DNA of 47,222 nt from Labilithrix sp. GTDB lineage: Bacteria > Myxococcota_A > Polyangia > Polyangiales > Polyangiaceae. A program made the translations under genes and the position numbers. The notes beneath the pieces are model-generated. The model made no database searches, was not told where the DNA came from, and saw only the letters and a list, made by a program, of their open reading frames with translations. Positions 23,000-37,778 of the stretch are shown here, piece by piece. Location: positions 1 to 47,222 of the forward strand of contig JAHBWA010000062.1 in the NCBI GenBank assembly GCA_019637195.1. The letters run 5' to 3'. Position 1 is the first letter of the stretch. Each line of letters opens with the position of its first letter.

Positions 23000-24795
23000 G
23001 CAGGCGTTCGGCCAGTCTCTCCTCGACTCGGTCCTGGTCGCGGTCGACCGGCGTGCCCGCGATCGTCGCGCTGTTCGGCGTCGCGCTCTTCGCGTCGGCC
23101 GGCGCCTGCGGCGACGAGCGCAACGCGTTCGACAACGGGCCCGCCGGCTTCGAGGAGCTCCCGGACGTCGACGCCGGGGATTGCCCGTTCCAGTGCTCGA
23201 TCGACGGCCGCGCGGTCGTCCGCTCGTGCTCGGGCGAGGTCGTCGAGACGTGCCCGCCGGAGCAGGCGTGCGGCGCGGCGCAGTGCCAGGAGCCGTGCTC
23301 TGCCTCGGCCGCGGACCGGAGCTCGAACGGCTGCGAGTTCTACTTCCAGCTGCCCGCGAGCTCCGATCGGTCTTGCTACGCGACCTTCGTCGTCAACACG
23401 TCCACGCAGCCGGTGGACCTCGCGCTCTCCCTCGACGCGGAGCCGCTCGACATCTCGAAGTCGACGTTCCGGACGCGCCCGGGCGACGCCACGCTCGTCC
23501 AGCACGAAGGCCCCCTCGCGCCCGGGGAGAGCGTCGTCGTCTTCATCTCGGGCGGCAACCCGCTGGCGAGCGAGGAGGGGACCCGCGTGCCCTGCCCCTC
23601 CGGCGTCGTGCCCGCGGCCGAGCCCGCGTCGCTGACCAGGACGGGGATCGGCTCGTCGTTCCACTTGCGCGCGAGCACGCCGGTGTCGCTCGTCGCGATG
23701 TATCCGTTCGGCGGGGCGGACAGCCACCTCCCGACGGCGACGCTCGTCTTGCCCGTCGTCACGTGGGGCACGCAGCACCTCGTCGTCAACCCGTGGGAGG
23801 CGAACACCGGCCGACCGAACACGCAGATCGTCGCCGCCGAGGACGGCACCGAGGTGACGATCGTCCCGACGAAGCCGATCCAGGACGGCAAGGACGTCCT
23901 GGGGACACCCGCGAAGGTCCCCGCGACCTACCGCCTCGACAAGGGGCAGTACCTGCAGCTGCTGCAGTACGACGAGCTCTCCGGGAGCATCGTCACGTCC
24001 AACAAGCCGACGACGACGTTCGGCGGGCACACCTGCGCGTTCGTCCCGTCGGCGTCGGGCGCTTGCGACACCTTGTGGCAGCAGATCCCCGCGTTCGAGC
24101 AGTGGGGCTCCGAGTACGTCGGCGTCGGCTACCGTCCGCGCGCCGGCAGCGAGTCGGAGACGATGCCCTACCGCATCGTCGCCGCCCGTGACGGGACGCG
24201 CCTCGACTACGATCCGGCGATCCCTGTCGGTGCGCCGACCGAGATGTCGGCGGGCGAGGTGGTCACGTTCCCCGCGGGCGTCGGCGACACCTTCGTGGTT
24301 CGTACCCAGGACGCCGACCACCCGATCTACGTCGCGGCGTACATGACCGGGTTCCACGGCAACTACTACGGCTCGGGCCCGATGGGCGGGCAGGGCGATC
24401 CGGAGTTCGTCAACGTCGTCCCCGCCGGCCAGTGGCTGAGCTCGTACAGCTTCTACGCCGATCCGACGTACAAGGAGACGTCGCTCGTGGTCGTGCGCGC
24501 GAAGCACCACGGCAAGTTCGAGGACGTGTGGCTCGAGTGCGCGGGCGATCTCCCCGACTTCCGCCCGATCGGGACGCGCGGCGAGTACGAGTACACGCGC
24601 GTCGACCTGTCGCGAGACGGCGGCCCGGGGCAGTCGTTCGGTGACAAGACGTGCACGACCGGCCTCCAGCGCATGAAGAGCGCTGGCCCCTTCACGGCGA
24701 CGCTCTGGGGGTGGGCCTTCGCCGCGAGCTACGCCTACCCGGGGGGCATGGCCCACCGGAAGCTCGTCACGAACCCGCTGCTCCCGATTCAGTGA
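22996..24795 (+). CDS. IgGFc-binding-like lipoprotein (lipoprotein operon, gene 5)
   Basis: This 599-residue lipoprotein has lipobox AGAC after a signal starting VPAIVALFGVALF. The mature part begins with a short Cys-rich region (CPFQCSIDGRAVVRSC, TCPPEQACGAAQCQEPC). A large domain of the type annotated as IgGFc-binding protein N-terminal follows: NGCEFYFQLP, a GTEVTIVPTKPIQDG segment, LQLLQYDELSGSIVTSNKP, FGGHTCAFVP and the segment WQQIPAFEQWGSEYVGVGY. In animals this domain occurs in mucin-like FCGBP; bacterial copies are mostly in myxobacteria and are uncharacterised. It overlaps the RCC1 gene by four bases and ends seven bases inside the convergent MocA-like gene. A binding role at the outer surface is inference. 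Confidence 0.88.
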   Translation: MSRRSASLSSTRSWSRSTGVPAIVALFGVALFASAGACGDERNAFDNGPAGFEELPDVDAGDCPFQCSIDGRAVVRSCSGEVVETCPPEQACGAAQCQEPCSASAADRSSNGCEFYFQLPASSDRSCYATFVVNTSTQPVDLALSLDAEPLDISKSTFRTRPGDATLVQHEGPLAPGESVVVFISGGNPLASEEGTRVPCPSGVVPAAEPASLTRTGIGSSFHLRASTPVSLVAMYPFGGADSHLPTATLVLPVVTWGTQHLVVNPWEANTGRPNTQIVAAEDGTEVTIVPTKPIQDGKDVLGTPAKVPATYRLDKGQYLQLLQYDELSGSIVTSNKPTTTFGGHTCAFVPSASGACDTLWQQIPAFEQWGSEYVGVGYRPRAGSESETMPYRIVAARDGTRLDYDPAIPVGAPTEMSAGEVVTFPAGVGDTFVVRTQDADHPIYVAAYMTGFHGNYYGSGPMGGQGDPEFVNVVPAGQWLSSYSFYADPTYKETSLVVVRAKHHGKFEDVWLECAGDLPDFRPIGTRGEYEYTRVDLSRDGGPGQSFGDKTCTTGLQRMKSAGPFTATLWGWAFAASYAYPGGMAHRKLVTNPLLPIQ

Positions 24796-25460
24796 CGCGC
24801 GCGGCTCGGGGCCGCGACGGCGGGCTCTCGGCTCCCGCGGTCCGCTCCGCGCGGCAGGTCGGTGGGCTCGTCGAAGTCGCCGGCGATCGACGGATCGTCG
24901 ACCTCGAGGCGTCGCCGCCCGCGCGCGAGCTCGGAGAGCACGTCGCGCAGCGGCGGCGTCTCTCCGCGAAGGTAGGGCGCGAGGACGACGGCGCGGACGA
25001 CGGCCGGGTGGCCGCCGCGGCCGCGGTGCGTGGGCGTCACGGCGAGCGGCGGCTCCGGCGCGCCGGCGGACGGGACGTCGAGCGCGGCGGCGAGGGCGAG
25101 CAAGGTCTCGGCGCGCGGGGGCAGTAGATCGACCGGGGTGACGACGAGCGCGTCGCCGGGCGCGAGGCGCAGACGGCGGAGCGCCGCGACGAGCGAGGCC
25201 GCCTGGCTCGCGGTGTCCGCCGCGACGAGCGCGATCGCGAAGGGGAGGTGGCCCGTGGCGGCGCGGGCCGCGGGCGCGTCGGCGTTGCGGACGACGGCGG
25301 CGAGATCCACGCAGCCGGCCTCGCGGAGCCGCGCGAGGTGGCGCTCGAGCAGCGTCCGCCCGCCGACGCGGAGGAGCGCCTTCGGCTCGCCCATGCGTCG
25401 TCCGCGGCCCGCCGCGAGGACGACGCCGTGAAGGCGACGGGCTGCCGGAGGAGCGCCCAC
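24789..25460 (-). CDS. MocA-like molybdopterin nucleotidyltransferase
   Basis: This 223-residue protein has the NTP-transferase 3 fold. The signature LAAGRGRRMGEPKALLRVGG (residues about 16-35) is the nucleotide-binding loop of MobA/MocA enzymes. VVTPVDLLPP has the metal-binding Asp, and GRGGHPAVV is the usual distal motif. In this context it most likely transfers CMP to molybdopterin to make the MCD cofactor used by xanthine-oxidase-family enzymes, one of which is encoded four bases upstream; a GTP-using MobA role is less likely. The start is a GTG at 25460. The C-terminal end overlaps the convergent lipoprotein gene by seven bases. It is the last gene of the hydroxylase operon. Confidence 0.85.
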   Translation of the reverse strand: MGAPPAARRLHGVVLAAGRGRRMGEPKALLRVGGRTLLERHLARLREAGCVDLAAVVRNADAPAARAATGHLPFAIALVAADTASQAASLVAALRRLRLAPGDALVVTPVDLLPPRAETLLALAAALDVPSAGAPEPPLAVTPTHRGRGGHPAVVRAVVLAPYLRGETPPLRDVLSELARGRRRLEVDDPSIAGDFDEPTDLPRGADRGSREPAVAAPSRARH

Positions 25461-25464
25461 CCGG

Positions 25465-27755
<2,291 letters not shown>

Positions 27756-27759
<4 letters not shown>

Positions 27760-28211
27760 GGTACCCCCGCGGCCTTCTTCACCGCCGCCCGGATCCGGAG
27801 GTACGTGCCGCAGCGACAGAGGTTGCCCGAGAGCGATCGATCGATCTCCGCGTCGGTGGGCTTCGGCCTCTTCGCCAGGAGCGCGGCGGCGCTCATGATC
27901 TGGCCCGCCTGGCAGAAGCCGCACTGCGGGACGCCGAGCTCGACCCAGGCCTTCTGGAGCGGGTGCGAGCCGTCCGGCGAGAGCCCCTCGATCGTCGTGA
28001 CGTCCTTGCCGGCCGCGCGGCGCACGGGCGTCACGCACGAGCGCACGACCTCGCCGTCGAGGTGCACGGTGCAGGCGCCGCACAGCGCCTCTCCGCAGCC
28101 GTACTTCGTGCCGGTGAGGCCGAGCGTGTCGCGGAGCGCCCAGAGCAGCGGCATCTCCGGATCGACGTCGAGCTCGCGCTCGGCGCCGTTGACGCGCAGT
28201 CGAATCGTCAT
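27756..28211 (-). CDS. 2Fe-2S subunit of molybdenum hydroxylase
   Basis: This 151-residue electron-transfer subunit has two 2Fe-2S clusters. The N-terminal plant-ferredoxin-type cluster uses KYGCGEALCGACTVHLDG and a Cys in VVRSCVTPV. The C-terminal helical cluster uses GVPQCGFCQAGQIMSA and SGNLCRCGTYLRIRAA. All eight expected Cys are present. It has no signal peptide and would be co-exported through the Tat signal of the large subunit. The ATG at 28211 overlaps the cytochrome stop (ATGA) and its own stop overlaps the large-subunit start (GTGA), so the three genes are tightly coupled. Confidence 0.94.
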
Positions 28212-28858
28212 CGCTTCACCTCGTCCTTCGGGCAGGCCGCGCCGTCGTTCACCCACGCGTCGACGAGGGCCGCGAACGCGGCCTGGGTCCCGGGCGCCGG
28301 CTCGCGATCGTGTCCCGGCGCCCAGCCCCACGCGACGAGCTCGTCGTGCGCGGTGTGCTCGGCGATCTCGCCGAGGCTCTTGTCCCCGTTGCGCTTCCTG
28401 TCCTTCAGCTGCTCGCAGAGCGCGCCGGGGGTCTTGCCCTCCCACGCCATCTCGAGCGGCGCGAGGTGCCAGCTCGGTGCGCCGGGGACGCGCGCGAGCT
28501 CGGCGTTCCGGTCCTGGTGGCAGGACGTGCACTCGAGCGCCGGCACGCCGGCGCCCCCGGGCCCGCGGACGACCGGCGGATCGTGCGGGCGGCCGTCGTC
28601 GCCCTGAGTCGGGCCGTCGCCCGCGGGGTGGCAGTTCTTGCACCGCGGGTGGAGCATCACGCGGCTCGCCTCGAGGAAGATGGCGCGCGCGCGCTCGTCG
28701 CGATCGGTGATGGTCGCGAAGTCACGCGGCGCGAGCAGCGCGTCCTTCGCCGCCGTCGGGAGCGTGGGCGGCGGGCCGTGAGCTCCGCCGCCGCAGCCGA
28801 ACGCGATCAGGGCGAGCCCGCCGAGCCGGACGCCGCTGCCGCTGCGCTTGGAGAGCAT
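28208..28858 (-). CDS. Diheme c-type cytochrome lipoprotein
   Basis: This 216-residue protein has two C-x-x-C-H haem sites, CKNCH and CTSCH, about 40 residues apart. The N-terminus (MLSKRSGSGVRLGGLALIAFGC) is a lipoprotein signal with lipobox-like AFGC. It is similar to the cytochrome-like subunits annotated beside isoquinoline-oxidoreductase genes in myxobacteria. It is probably the electron acceptor of the hydroxylase and is anchored in the periplasm. The ATG at 28858 was chosen because AAGGAGAG lies just before it and the signal follows; the frame is open further upstream but overlaps the divergent transaldolase. It is first gene of the operon. Confidence 0.88.
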   Translation of the reverse strand: MLSKRSGSGVRLGGLALIAFGCGGGAHGPPPTLPTAAKDALLAPRDFATITDRDERARAIFLEASRVMLHPRCKNCHPAGDGPTQGDDGRPHDPPVVRGPGGAGVPALECTSCHQDRNAELARVPGAPSWHLAPLEMAWEGKTPGALCEQLKDRKRNGDKSLGEIAEHTAHDELVAWGWAPGHDREPAPGTQAAFAALVDAWVNDGAACPKDEVKR

Positions 28859-28897
28859 CTCTCCTTGATAGAACGATCCGTCGCCGCGCACGACGCG

Positions 28898-28917
28898 GAT
28901 CTGCGGCTCCGCGGATC
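28898..28917. promoter_or_regulatory. Imperfect palindrome in the hydroxylase/transaldolase divergent region
   Basis: GATCTGCGG and CCGCGGATC, differing by one base from perfect complementarity, flank CT. The site lies 40 bp upstream of the cytochrome start and 78 bp upstream of tal. It could be an operator for the oxidoreductase operon; no regulator is encoded next to it. Confidence 0.3.
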
Positions 28918-28994
28918 TGGCGTCCGGCGCGGACAGCGGCACCACGGACGAGCTCGCGGCTGCGGCGGCACGCGCGGTGCACCGATAGCGCATC

Positions 28995-30137
28995 ATGAAC
29001 CCGATCCGCCGCCTCGAAGAGCTGGAGCAGAGCATCTGGCTCGACCACATCGATCGCAAGCTCTTGACCTCGGGCGCCCTCGATCGCCTCGTCGGCCAGG
29101 GGCTGCGTGGCCTGACGTCGAACCCGACCATCTTCCAGAAAGCGATCGCGGGCTCGAGCGACTACGACGAGCTGATCCGCTCGGCGTCGTCGTCCGAGCG
29201 AAGCGCGAGCGTGCTCGAGCGTCTCATGGTGCGCGACCTCACGCTCGCGTGTGACCGCTTGCGACCCGTCTACGAGGCGTCGGGCGGGAGAGACGGCTTC
29301 GCGTCGATCGAGGTTTCGCCGGGCGTCGCGGACGACTGCGCGGCGTCCGTCGAGCAGGCGCTCCGGTTGTGGACGCTCGTCCAGCGCCCCAACCTCATGG
29401 TCAAGATCCCGGGGACGCGCGCGGCGCTCCCGGCGATCGAGAGCTGCCTCGCGCACGGCATCAACATCAACATCACGTTGCTCTTCTCGGTGGCGCGCTA
29501 CCGCGAGGTCATCGAGGCGTACCTCCGCGCCCTCGAAGCTCGGGTCGAGCGGAACGATCCGGTCGAGCGGATCGCGTCCGTCGCGAGCTTCTTCGTCTCC
29601 CGCGTCGACGCCAAGATCGACAAGGCCCTCGACGCGCTCGAGGGGACGCGCCGCGCCGAAGGTCGGGAGCTCCGCGGCGCGATCGCGATCGCGAACGCCA
29701 AGCTGGCCTACGAGGAGTACGAGCGGATGTACGGGAGCGAGCGCTGGGCGCGGCTGGCGGCGCGCGGGGCGCACCCGCAGCGGCTCTTGTGGGCGTCGAC
29801 CTCGCCGAAGGACCCCGCGTACCCCGAACTCTACTACGTCGAGGCGCTCGTCGGGCCGGAGACCGTGGACACCGTCACGCCCGACCTCTTTCGCGCGTAC
29901 GTCGAGCGCGGCGACCCCGCGCTCCGCCTGATCGCCGACAGAGAGCGTGCGCGCTCGCAGGTGGCGTCGCTCGCGCGGCTCGGCATCGACTTCGGCTGGG
30001 TGGCCGAGGAGCTCGAGGAGGAAGGGATCGCGTCGTTCGCCGCGTCCTACGACAAGGCCCTGGCGAGCATCGCCGACAAGCGCCGCGCCTCTGCGCCCGA
30101 GACCGGGCGCCAGGCGCTCGCGCCGCCGTCACGCTGA
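28995..30137 (+). CDS. tal: Transaldolase
   Basis: This pentose phosphate pathway enzyme transfers dihydroxyacetone from sedoheptulose-7-phosphate to glyceraldehyde-3-phosphate. The 380-residue protein is the longer bacterial TalAB-type found in actinobacteria and myxobacteria. The N-terminus SIWLDHIDRKLLTSGALDRL and GLRGLTSNPTIFQKAIAGSS are diagnostic. The Schiff-base Lys is in NLMVKIPGT, followed by HGININITLLFSVARY, SVASFFVSRVDAKIDK and LWASTSPKDPAYPELYYVEA. The C-terminal 25 residues are a variable tail. The ATG at 28995 puts the family's first helix at the N-terminus. It is monocistronic and divergent from the hydroxylase operon. Confidence 0.95.
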   Translation: MNPIRRLEELEQSIWLDHIDRKLLTSGALDRLVGQGLRGLTSNPTIFQKAIAGSSDYDELIRSASSSERSASVLERLMVRDLTLACDRLRPVYEASGGRDGFASIEVSPGVADDCAASVEQALRLWTLVQRPNLMVKIPGTRAALPAIESCLAHGININITLLFSVARYREVIEAYLRALEARVERNDPVERIASVASFFVSRVDAKIDKALDALEGTRRAEGRELRGAIAIANAKLAYEEYERMYGSERWARLAARGAHPQRLLWASTSPKDPAYPELYYVEALVGPETVDTVTPDLFRAYVERGDPALRLIADRERARSQVASLARLGIDFGWVAEELEEEGIASFAASYDKALASIADKRRASAPETGRQALAPPSR

Positions 30138-30238
30138 GGGCGACCTCCGGCCGCTCCCGCGGACGACCGCCGTTGACCGCGCGCGCCGAACCGACGAGGA
30201 TGTGGCTCCGGCCGGGGGGGCTAGGAACGGTTCCGTCG

Positions 30239-34057
<3,819 letters not shown>

Positions 34058-34063
34058 GGGGGG

Positions 34064-37000
34064 TCAGCGCCTCCGGCCGAAGAAGCGCGCCACCCTCGCC
34101 ACGACGTTGCCGGCGAAGGGCGGGCACCACGGCGCGGGCGGAGGGACCGGCTCCGGGGGCGCCTCGCCCGTGAGCGAGCAGTCGCCGCGGTACGGGAAGA
34201 GGTGGCTCAGCACCGACGGGATGATCTCGACGCCGAGCAGATCGAACACGTGAGGTAGACCGAGGTCGAACAGCACCTGGTCGACGGCCTTCAGCGTGTC
34301 GAAGCTCGGGTTCTCGTAGCGCTCGATGTTCCAGATGCGGCAGTAGTCGCCGATGAACGGCGTCGGGACCTCGTCGGCCGAGAGCTCGGTCGGATCGGGG
34401 TGGCGATCGGGAGGGGGCGCGGGCGGCGCGACCGTCGCGCCGTGGTGCGCGTTGTAGTGGTCGAGGATCGCGTTGACCGCGTGGCGCCCCGACTCGTTCG
34501 CCGATTCCATCGTCGTCATGCGCGTGAACGTCTTGAGGTAGATGCCCGCGTAGACCAGCGAGTCCCAGTGGACGGGGTAGCCGCCGTGCGGCGCGCTCCA
34601 GACGCCGGGCTCCGGCGGAGAGGGGAGGACCGGCGCGTCCGGGACGTCGGGATCGAACGGCATCGGGCCCGGCCGGCGCTGCCAGTCCGACGTGATCGGC
34701 ACGAGGTATGGCGAGCCGTTTCGCACGACGACGCCCTTCTTCCCGTCGCGATCGCCGAACTCGAGGTTGTCGTCGACGTGGAACCACGTCGGCCGCGGCA
34801 GGCGGACCGGGCTCGGACCGAGCGGCCCCGTGCGCAGATCGCTCGACAGCTGCATCCAGACGCCGGCGCCGAGGCCCTCGTAGGTCGAGTCCCAGGCGGT
34901 CGTGTGCGTGGGGCCGGCGGGCACCTTGAAGTCGCCGATGTCGACGCTGAGCAGCCCGGCGAAGCCGTCGCGCTTCACGAACGGGACGCGGTTCCACGCT
35001 CGCTGCATGCTGAGCGTCGAGAGCGACCACGGCGCGTCGAGCGAGTAGGCGTGGCCGCCGATCGCGAAGTCCCGATCGAAGAAGTACTGCACCCCCGAGA
35101 GCGTCTGGAAGCGATCGCTCGGGCCGAGCCCCGGCTGCCGGTAGGGATCGCGCGGCTTGCCGTCGAAGCTCGTGGTGTACCCGACGAGCCCCGCGGGCAC
35201 GCCGACCCGCGGCAGCGGCGCGGACACCCGCTCGGCCGACGGCGCGTCGGTCGCGACGACGACGTAGCGCGGACCGCGCGTTCGCCCGACGAACGGCTCG
35301 GCGTGGGCCCTCCCGGCGCGCCTCACCGACGGGATCACGACCCGCTCGCCGTCGACCGTCGCGACGTCGAGGCGCTCGAGCGCTCCGGCGACGAAGCGGA
35401 CGCCGCGCTCGCCGAGGTAGCGGCGCCAGTGGACGAACCACGCCTCGGTGGTGGGCGCGTTCAGCGTGCCGTCGAAGCTCTCGCCGCTGCCGGGCGGCCT
35501 CGGCTCGAACAGCTGCACGTACGTGCTGCCGTTGGTGCGCGCGTCGCCGTAGCGCCAGTCGAACGCCGCGAGCACGCGCCCCGACGCCGTCGAGTCGCGC
35601 GTGAAGGCGTCGCTGTAGCGGTAGAGGTAGCAGCGCGTCTTCGGCGAGAAGCCCGAGAGGTAGTTCCACCACGACATGTCCTCGAGCGGCGCGCGTCGCT
35701 CGGGGCAGGTCGCGAGGTAGCGCGAGATCCGGAGGCCCATCTGCAGGAAGTCGCGCGGGTCGTAGTCGTTGTCCGTGAGCGTCTGGAGCGCCGCGCGCAG
35801 CGCCTGGAGGGGCGCCGCGCTGCCCGAGAGCGCGGGGACGGGGCGCTTTCCGCTCCGGAGCATGACCTGCTCGGGCGTCGGGTTCAGGTTGTCGAGGACG
35901 CGGCGCTCGGTCTGGTGGCCGTCGCGGTCGTAGACCGGGATGCGCGCCATCGTGTCGGTGACGTGCCGGTAGTACGCGGGGAAGAAGCGGAAGCCGTGCT
36001 CGCCGGGGAGCACCCACTGCTCGAGGGCGATGACCGCCTCGGGCCGCTGGCGCGCGTCGTCCGTGGCGAGCACGACGAGATCGACGGCGACGCCGCTCGC
36101 GACGAGGCGATCGCGGACCGCCTCCGCCCGGCGCGCGGCGAGCGCGCGCGGGTCGTCCTCGACGGCCGCCGCCGAGCCGGCGACGCGCATCCGGTAGCCC
36201 TGATCGCAGTACGTGTCGCGGAAGGCGCGCGCGGCCAGGGCGATCGCGCGCTCGGCGCCGTCCGGCACCGTCGACGAGCCGGCGGGGAACGCGATCTCCT
36301 GCGCCTGCCAGCGATCGCCCTGCGAGCTCGGCGTCGGGCGCCCGGCCGGGAAGCGCGCCGGCGCCTGCCCGAGGCGCGGGACGCGCGCGTAGTGCGATCG
36401 CGCCATCCCGCCGACGGCCATGGCGCGGTCGCCCTTCGCGTCGAGGGCCTCCTCCGGCTCGACCACGGTGACCGCGAAGCCGCGCTCGACGAGCTCGTGG
36501 GCGACGGTGAGCCCGGTGACGCCGCCGCCGAACACGGTCGCCTCCGCCGCGTAGTCGCCGATCAAGCCTTCGCCGGTCGACCACTCGGCGAGGTACGAGT
36601 CCGACCACTCGGCGATCCCGTCGAGTGAGACGGTCCGCGTGGGCCGCCAGGCGCCGTGATCGTCGTCGCGCTCGGAGATCCGCAGCGTGACCGCGACGTG
36701 CTGCTCGAAGAGGACGATCGTCGTGTAGAGCGGGAGCGTCGCGCTCTCGGGCGCCGACCACTCCACCTCGACGCGGAGCCGGCCCGACGGATCGATCAGC
36801 GTCGTCGTCGCGCTCAGCGGGAACTTCCAGGGCGTGCCCGGCCAGTCGCGGAACCCAGCGTAGGTCGGCAGATCGATCCCCGACGCGTCGAAGGTCACGC
36901 GGCGTCCGTCGACGTCGAGGATCGCCGCGCGCGGCGGATCGAAGCCGTCCGAGTAGCCGAGATCGAGCGCGACGCGCTCCGCCGGCGACGAGCACTGCAC

Positions 37001-37669
37001 CCACTGCCAGTTGCGGATCGGCGAGCACCAGACGCCCCAGTTGTGATCGTGGTAGGCGGTCGCGTCCTCGATCTGGTGGGTGACGCCGTCGATCGTGATC
37101 GTGCCTCGCGCGCGGGCGAGCGGGAGCCAGGTCATCCACCAGCCGTCCTCCCAGTCGAGCGGTCCCTGCGCGTCGTGGAGGAGCCACGACGGCCCGGCGC
37201 CCGGGACGCGCTCGAGCGTGAGGTCCCACGCGACGCGGCCGTCACGGCTCGCGGCGACGATGCGGTACGTGTCGTCGTCGACGGCGTAGGCGTGGTTCGT
37301 CGGGCCGATGCGGACGTCCGGTCGATCGCCGCGCACGCTCACGTCCCACGGGGCGTAGAGGTCGGTCGCGTCGAACGGCTTCTCGTCGCGCGGGAACACC
37401 ATCGCGGCGAAGGCGCCGGTGCCCAGACCGAAGGGGGAGGCCTCGTACATCCCGAGCAGCGCGAGGCCGCTCTTCGGGTCGCGCACGTTGAAGTACCACC
37501 ACTCGGTGTACCACTCCTTGTGCGGGTGGTCCCGGAACGCGTCGGCGTGCGCCGCGTCGTCGGCGAGCGTCGGCGTGGGGAGCTCGGCGCGGGGTCGCGG
37601 CGCGCGCGGGGTCTCGCGCGCGCCGCGCGGGATCTCGGCCATCGGGAGCGTCCAAGAGCGTCGAACCAT
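34064..37669 (-). CDS. CrtC-like hydratase / FAD oxidoreductase fusion with nested OmpA-like domain
   Basis: This 1201-residue fusion starts with an AttH/CrtC-type lipocalin pair at about residues 10-370: HKEWYTEWWYFNVRDPKSG, then AYHDHNWGVWCSPIRNWQWV. An FAD-binding amine-oxidase or phytoene-desaturase-like flavoprotein starts near 376 (VFGGGVTGLTVAHELVERGF, ending VTVVE). Its next motif, GEHGFRFFPAYYRHVTDTM, comes only near 555. Between them (about 450-540) is a segment like an OmpA C-terminal domain (AFPAGSSTVPDGAERAIALA, then MRVAGSAAAVEDDPRALAAR and RRAEAVRDRLVASGVAVDLV). CrtC enzymes hydrate carotenoid end groups and the flavoprotein family acts on carotenoids or similar terpenoids, so a terpenoid-modifying enzyme is plausible. 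The start at 37669 has AGGAGG upstream. No other terpenoid gene is near. Confidence 0.82.
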   Translation of the reverse strand: MVRRSWTLPMAEIPRGARETPRAPRPRAELPTPTLADDAAHADAFRDHPHKEWYTEWWYFNVRDPKSGLALLGMYEASPFGLGTGAFAAMVFPRDEKPFDATDLYAPWDVSVRGDRPDVRIGPTNHAYAVDDDTYRIVAASRDGRVAWDLTLERVPGAGPSWLLHDAQGPLDWEDGWWMTWLPLARARGTITIDGVTHQIEDATAYHDHNWGVWCSPIRNWQWVQCSSPAERVALDLGYSDGFDPPRAAILDVDGRRVTFDASGIDLPTYAGFRDWPGTPWKFPLSATTTLIDPSGRLRVEVEWSAPESATLPLYTTIVLFEQHVAVTLRISERDDDHGAWRPTRTVSLDGIAEWSDSYLAEWSTGEGLIGDYAAEATVFGGGVTGLTVAHELVERGFAVTVVEPEEALDAKGDRAMAVGGMARSHYARVPRLGQAPARFPAGRPTPSSQGDRWQAQEIAFPAGSSTVPDGAERAIALAARAFRDTYCDQGYRMRVAGSAAAVEDDPRALAARRAEAVRDRLVASGVAVDLVVLATDDARQRPEAVIALEQWVLPGEHGFRFFPAYYRHVTDTMARIPVYDRDGHQTERRVLDNLNPTPEQVMLRSGKRPVPALSGSAAPLQALRAALQTLTDNDYDPRDFLQMGLRISRYLATCPERRAPLEDMSWWNYLSGFSPKTRCYLYRYSDAFTRDSTASGRVLAAFDWRYGDARTNGSTYVQLFEPRPPGSGESFDGTLNAPTTEAWFVHWRRYLGERGVRFVAGALERLDVATVDGERVVIPSVRRAGRAHAEPFVGRTRGPRYVVVATDAPSAERVSAPLPRVGVPAGLVGYTTSFDGKPRDPYRQPGLGPSDRFQTLSGVQYFFDRDFAIGGHAYSLDAPWSLSTLSMQRAWNRVPFVKRDGFAGLLSVDIGDFKVPAGPTHTTAWDSTYEGLGAGVWMQLSSDLRTGPLGPSPVRLPRPTWFHVDDNLEFGDRDGKKGVVVRNGSPYLVPITSDWQRRPGPMPFDPDVPDAPVLPSPPEPGVWSAPHGGYPVHWDSLVYAGIYLKTFTRMTTMESANESGRHAVNAILDHYNAHHGATVAPPAPPPDRHPDPTELSADEVPTPFIGDYCRIWNIERYENPSFDTLKAVDQVLFDLGLPHVFDLLGVEIIPSVLSHLFPYRGDCSLTGEAPPEPVPPPAPWCPPFAGNVVARVARFFGRRR

Positions 37670-37690
37670 GATCCCTCCTCGGGCGCGCGC

Positions 37691-37705
37691 CGAGCGGAGC
37701 GCTCG
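37691..37705. promoter_or_regulatory. Short hairpin upstream of the CrtC-like fusion gene
   Basis: Arms CGAGCG and CGCTCG around GAG, 22 bp upstream of the leftward start at 37669, in a 109-bp gap between two leftward genes. It could form in the leader of the fusion gene. No specific regulator can be named. Confidence 0.25.
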
Positions 37706-37745
37706 CGGCACGAACGAAGGATTAGGTCACGACTCGTCTCCCGAG

Positions 37746-37764
37746 CGCCACGCAAAATGTGGCG
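37746..37764. terminator. Hairpin after the Cys-rich/FGE-like lipoprotein
   Basis: A 6-bp stem CGCCAC / GTGGCG with loop GCAAAAT sits 15 bp past the stop of the leftward gene 37779-39506. There is no T-run, but the stem is clean and the place is right. Confidence 0.45.
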
Positions 37765-37778
37765 ACCTGCCGCGCCTG

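Noticed and set aside
29369..30238. Upstream extension of the kinase frame across the transaldolase gene
   Set aside because: It is out of frame with tal and has no start context; the kinase domain begins 15 residues after the ATG at 30239.
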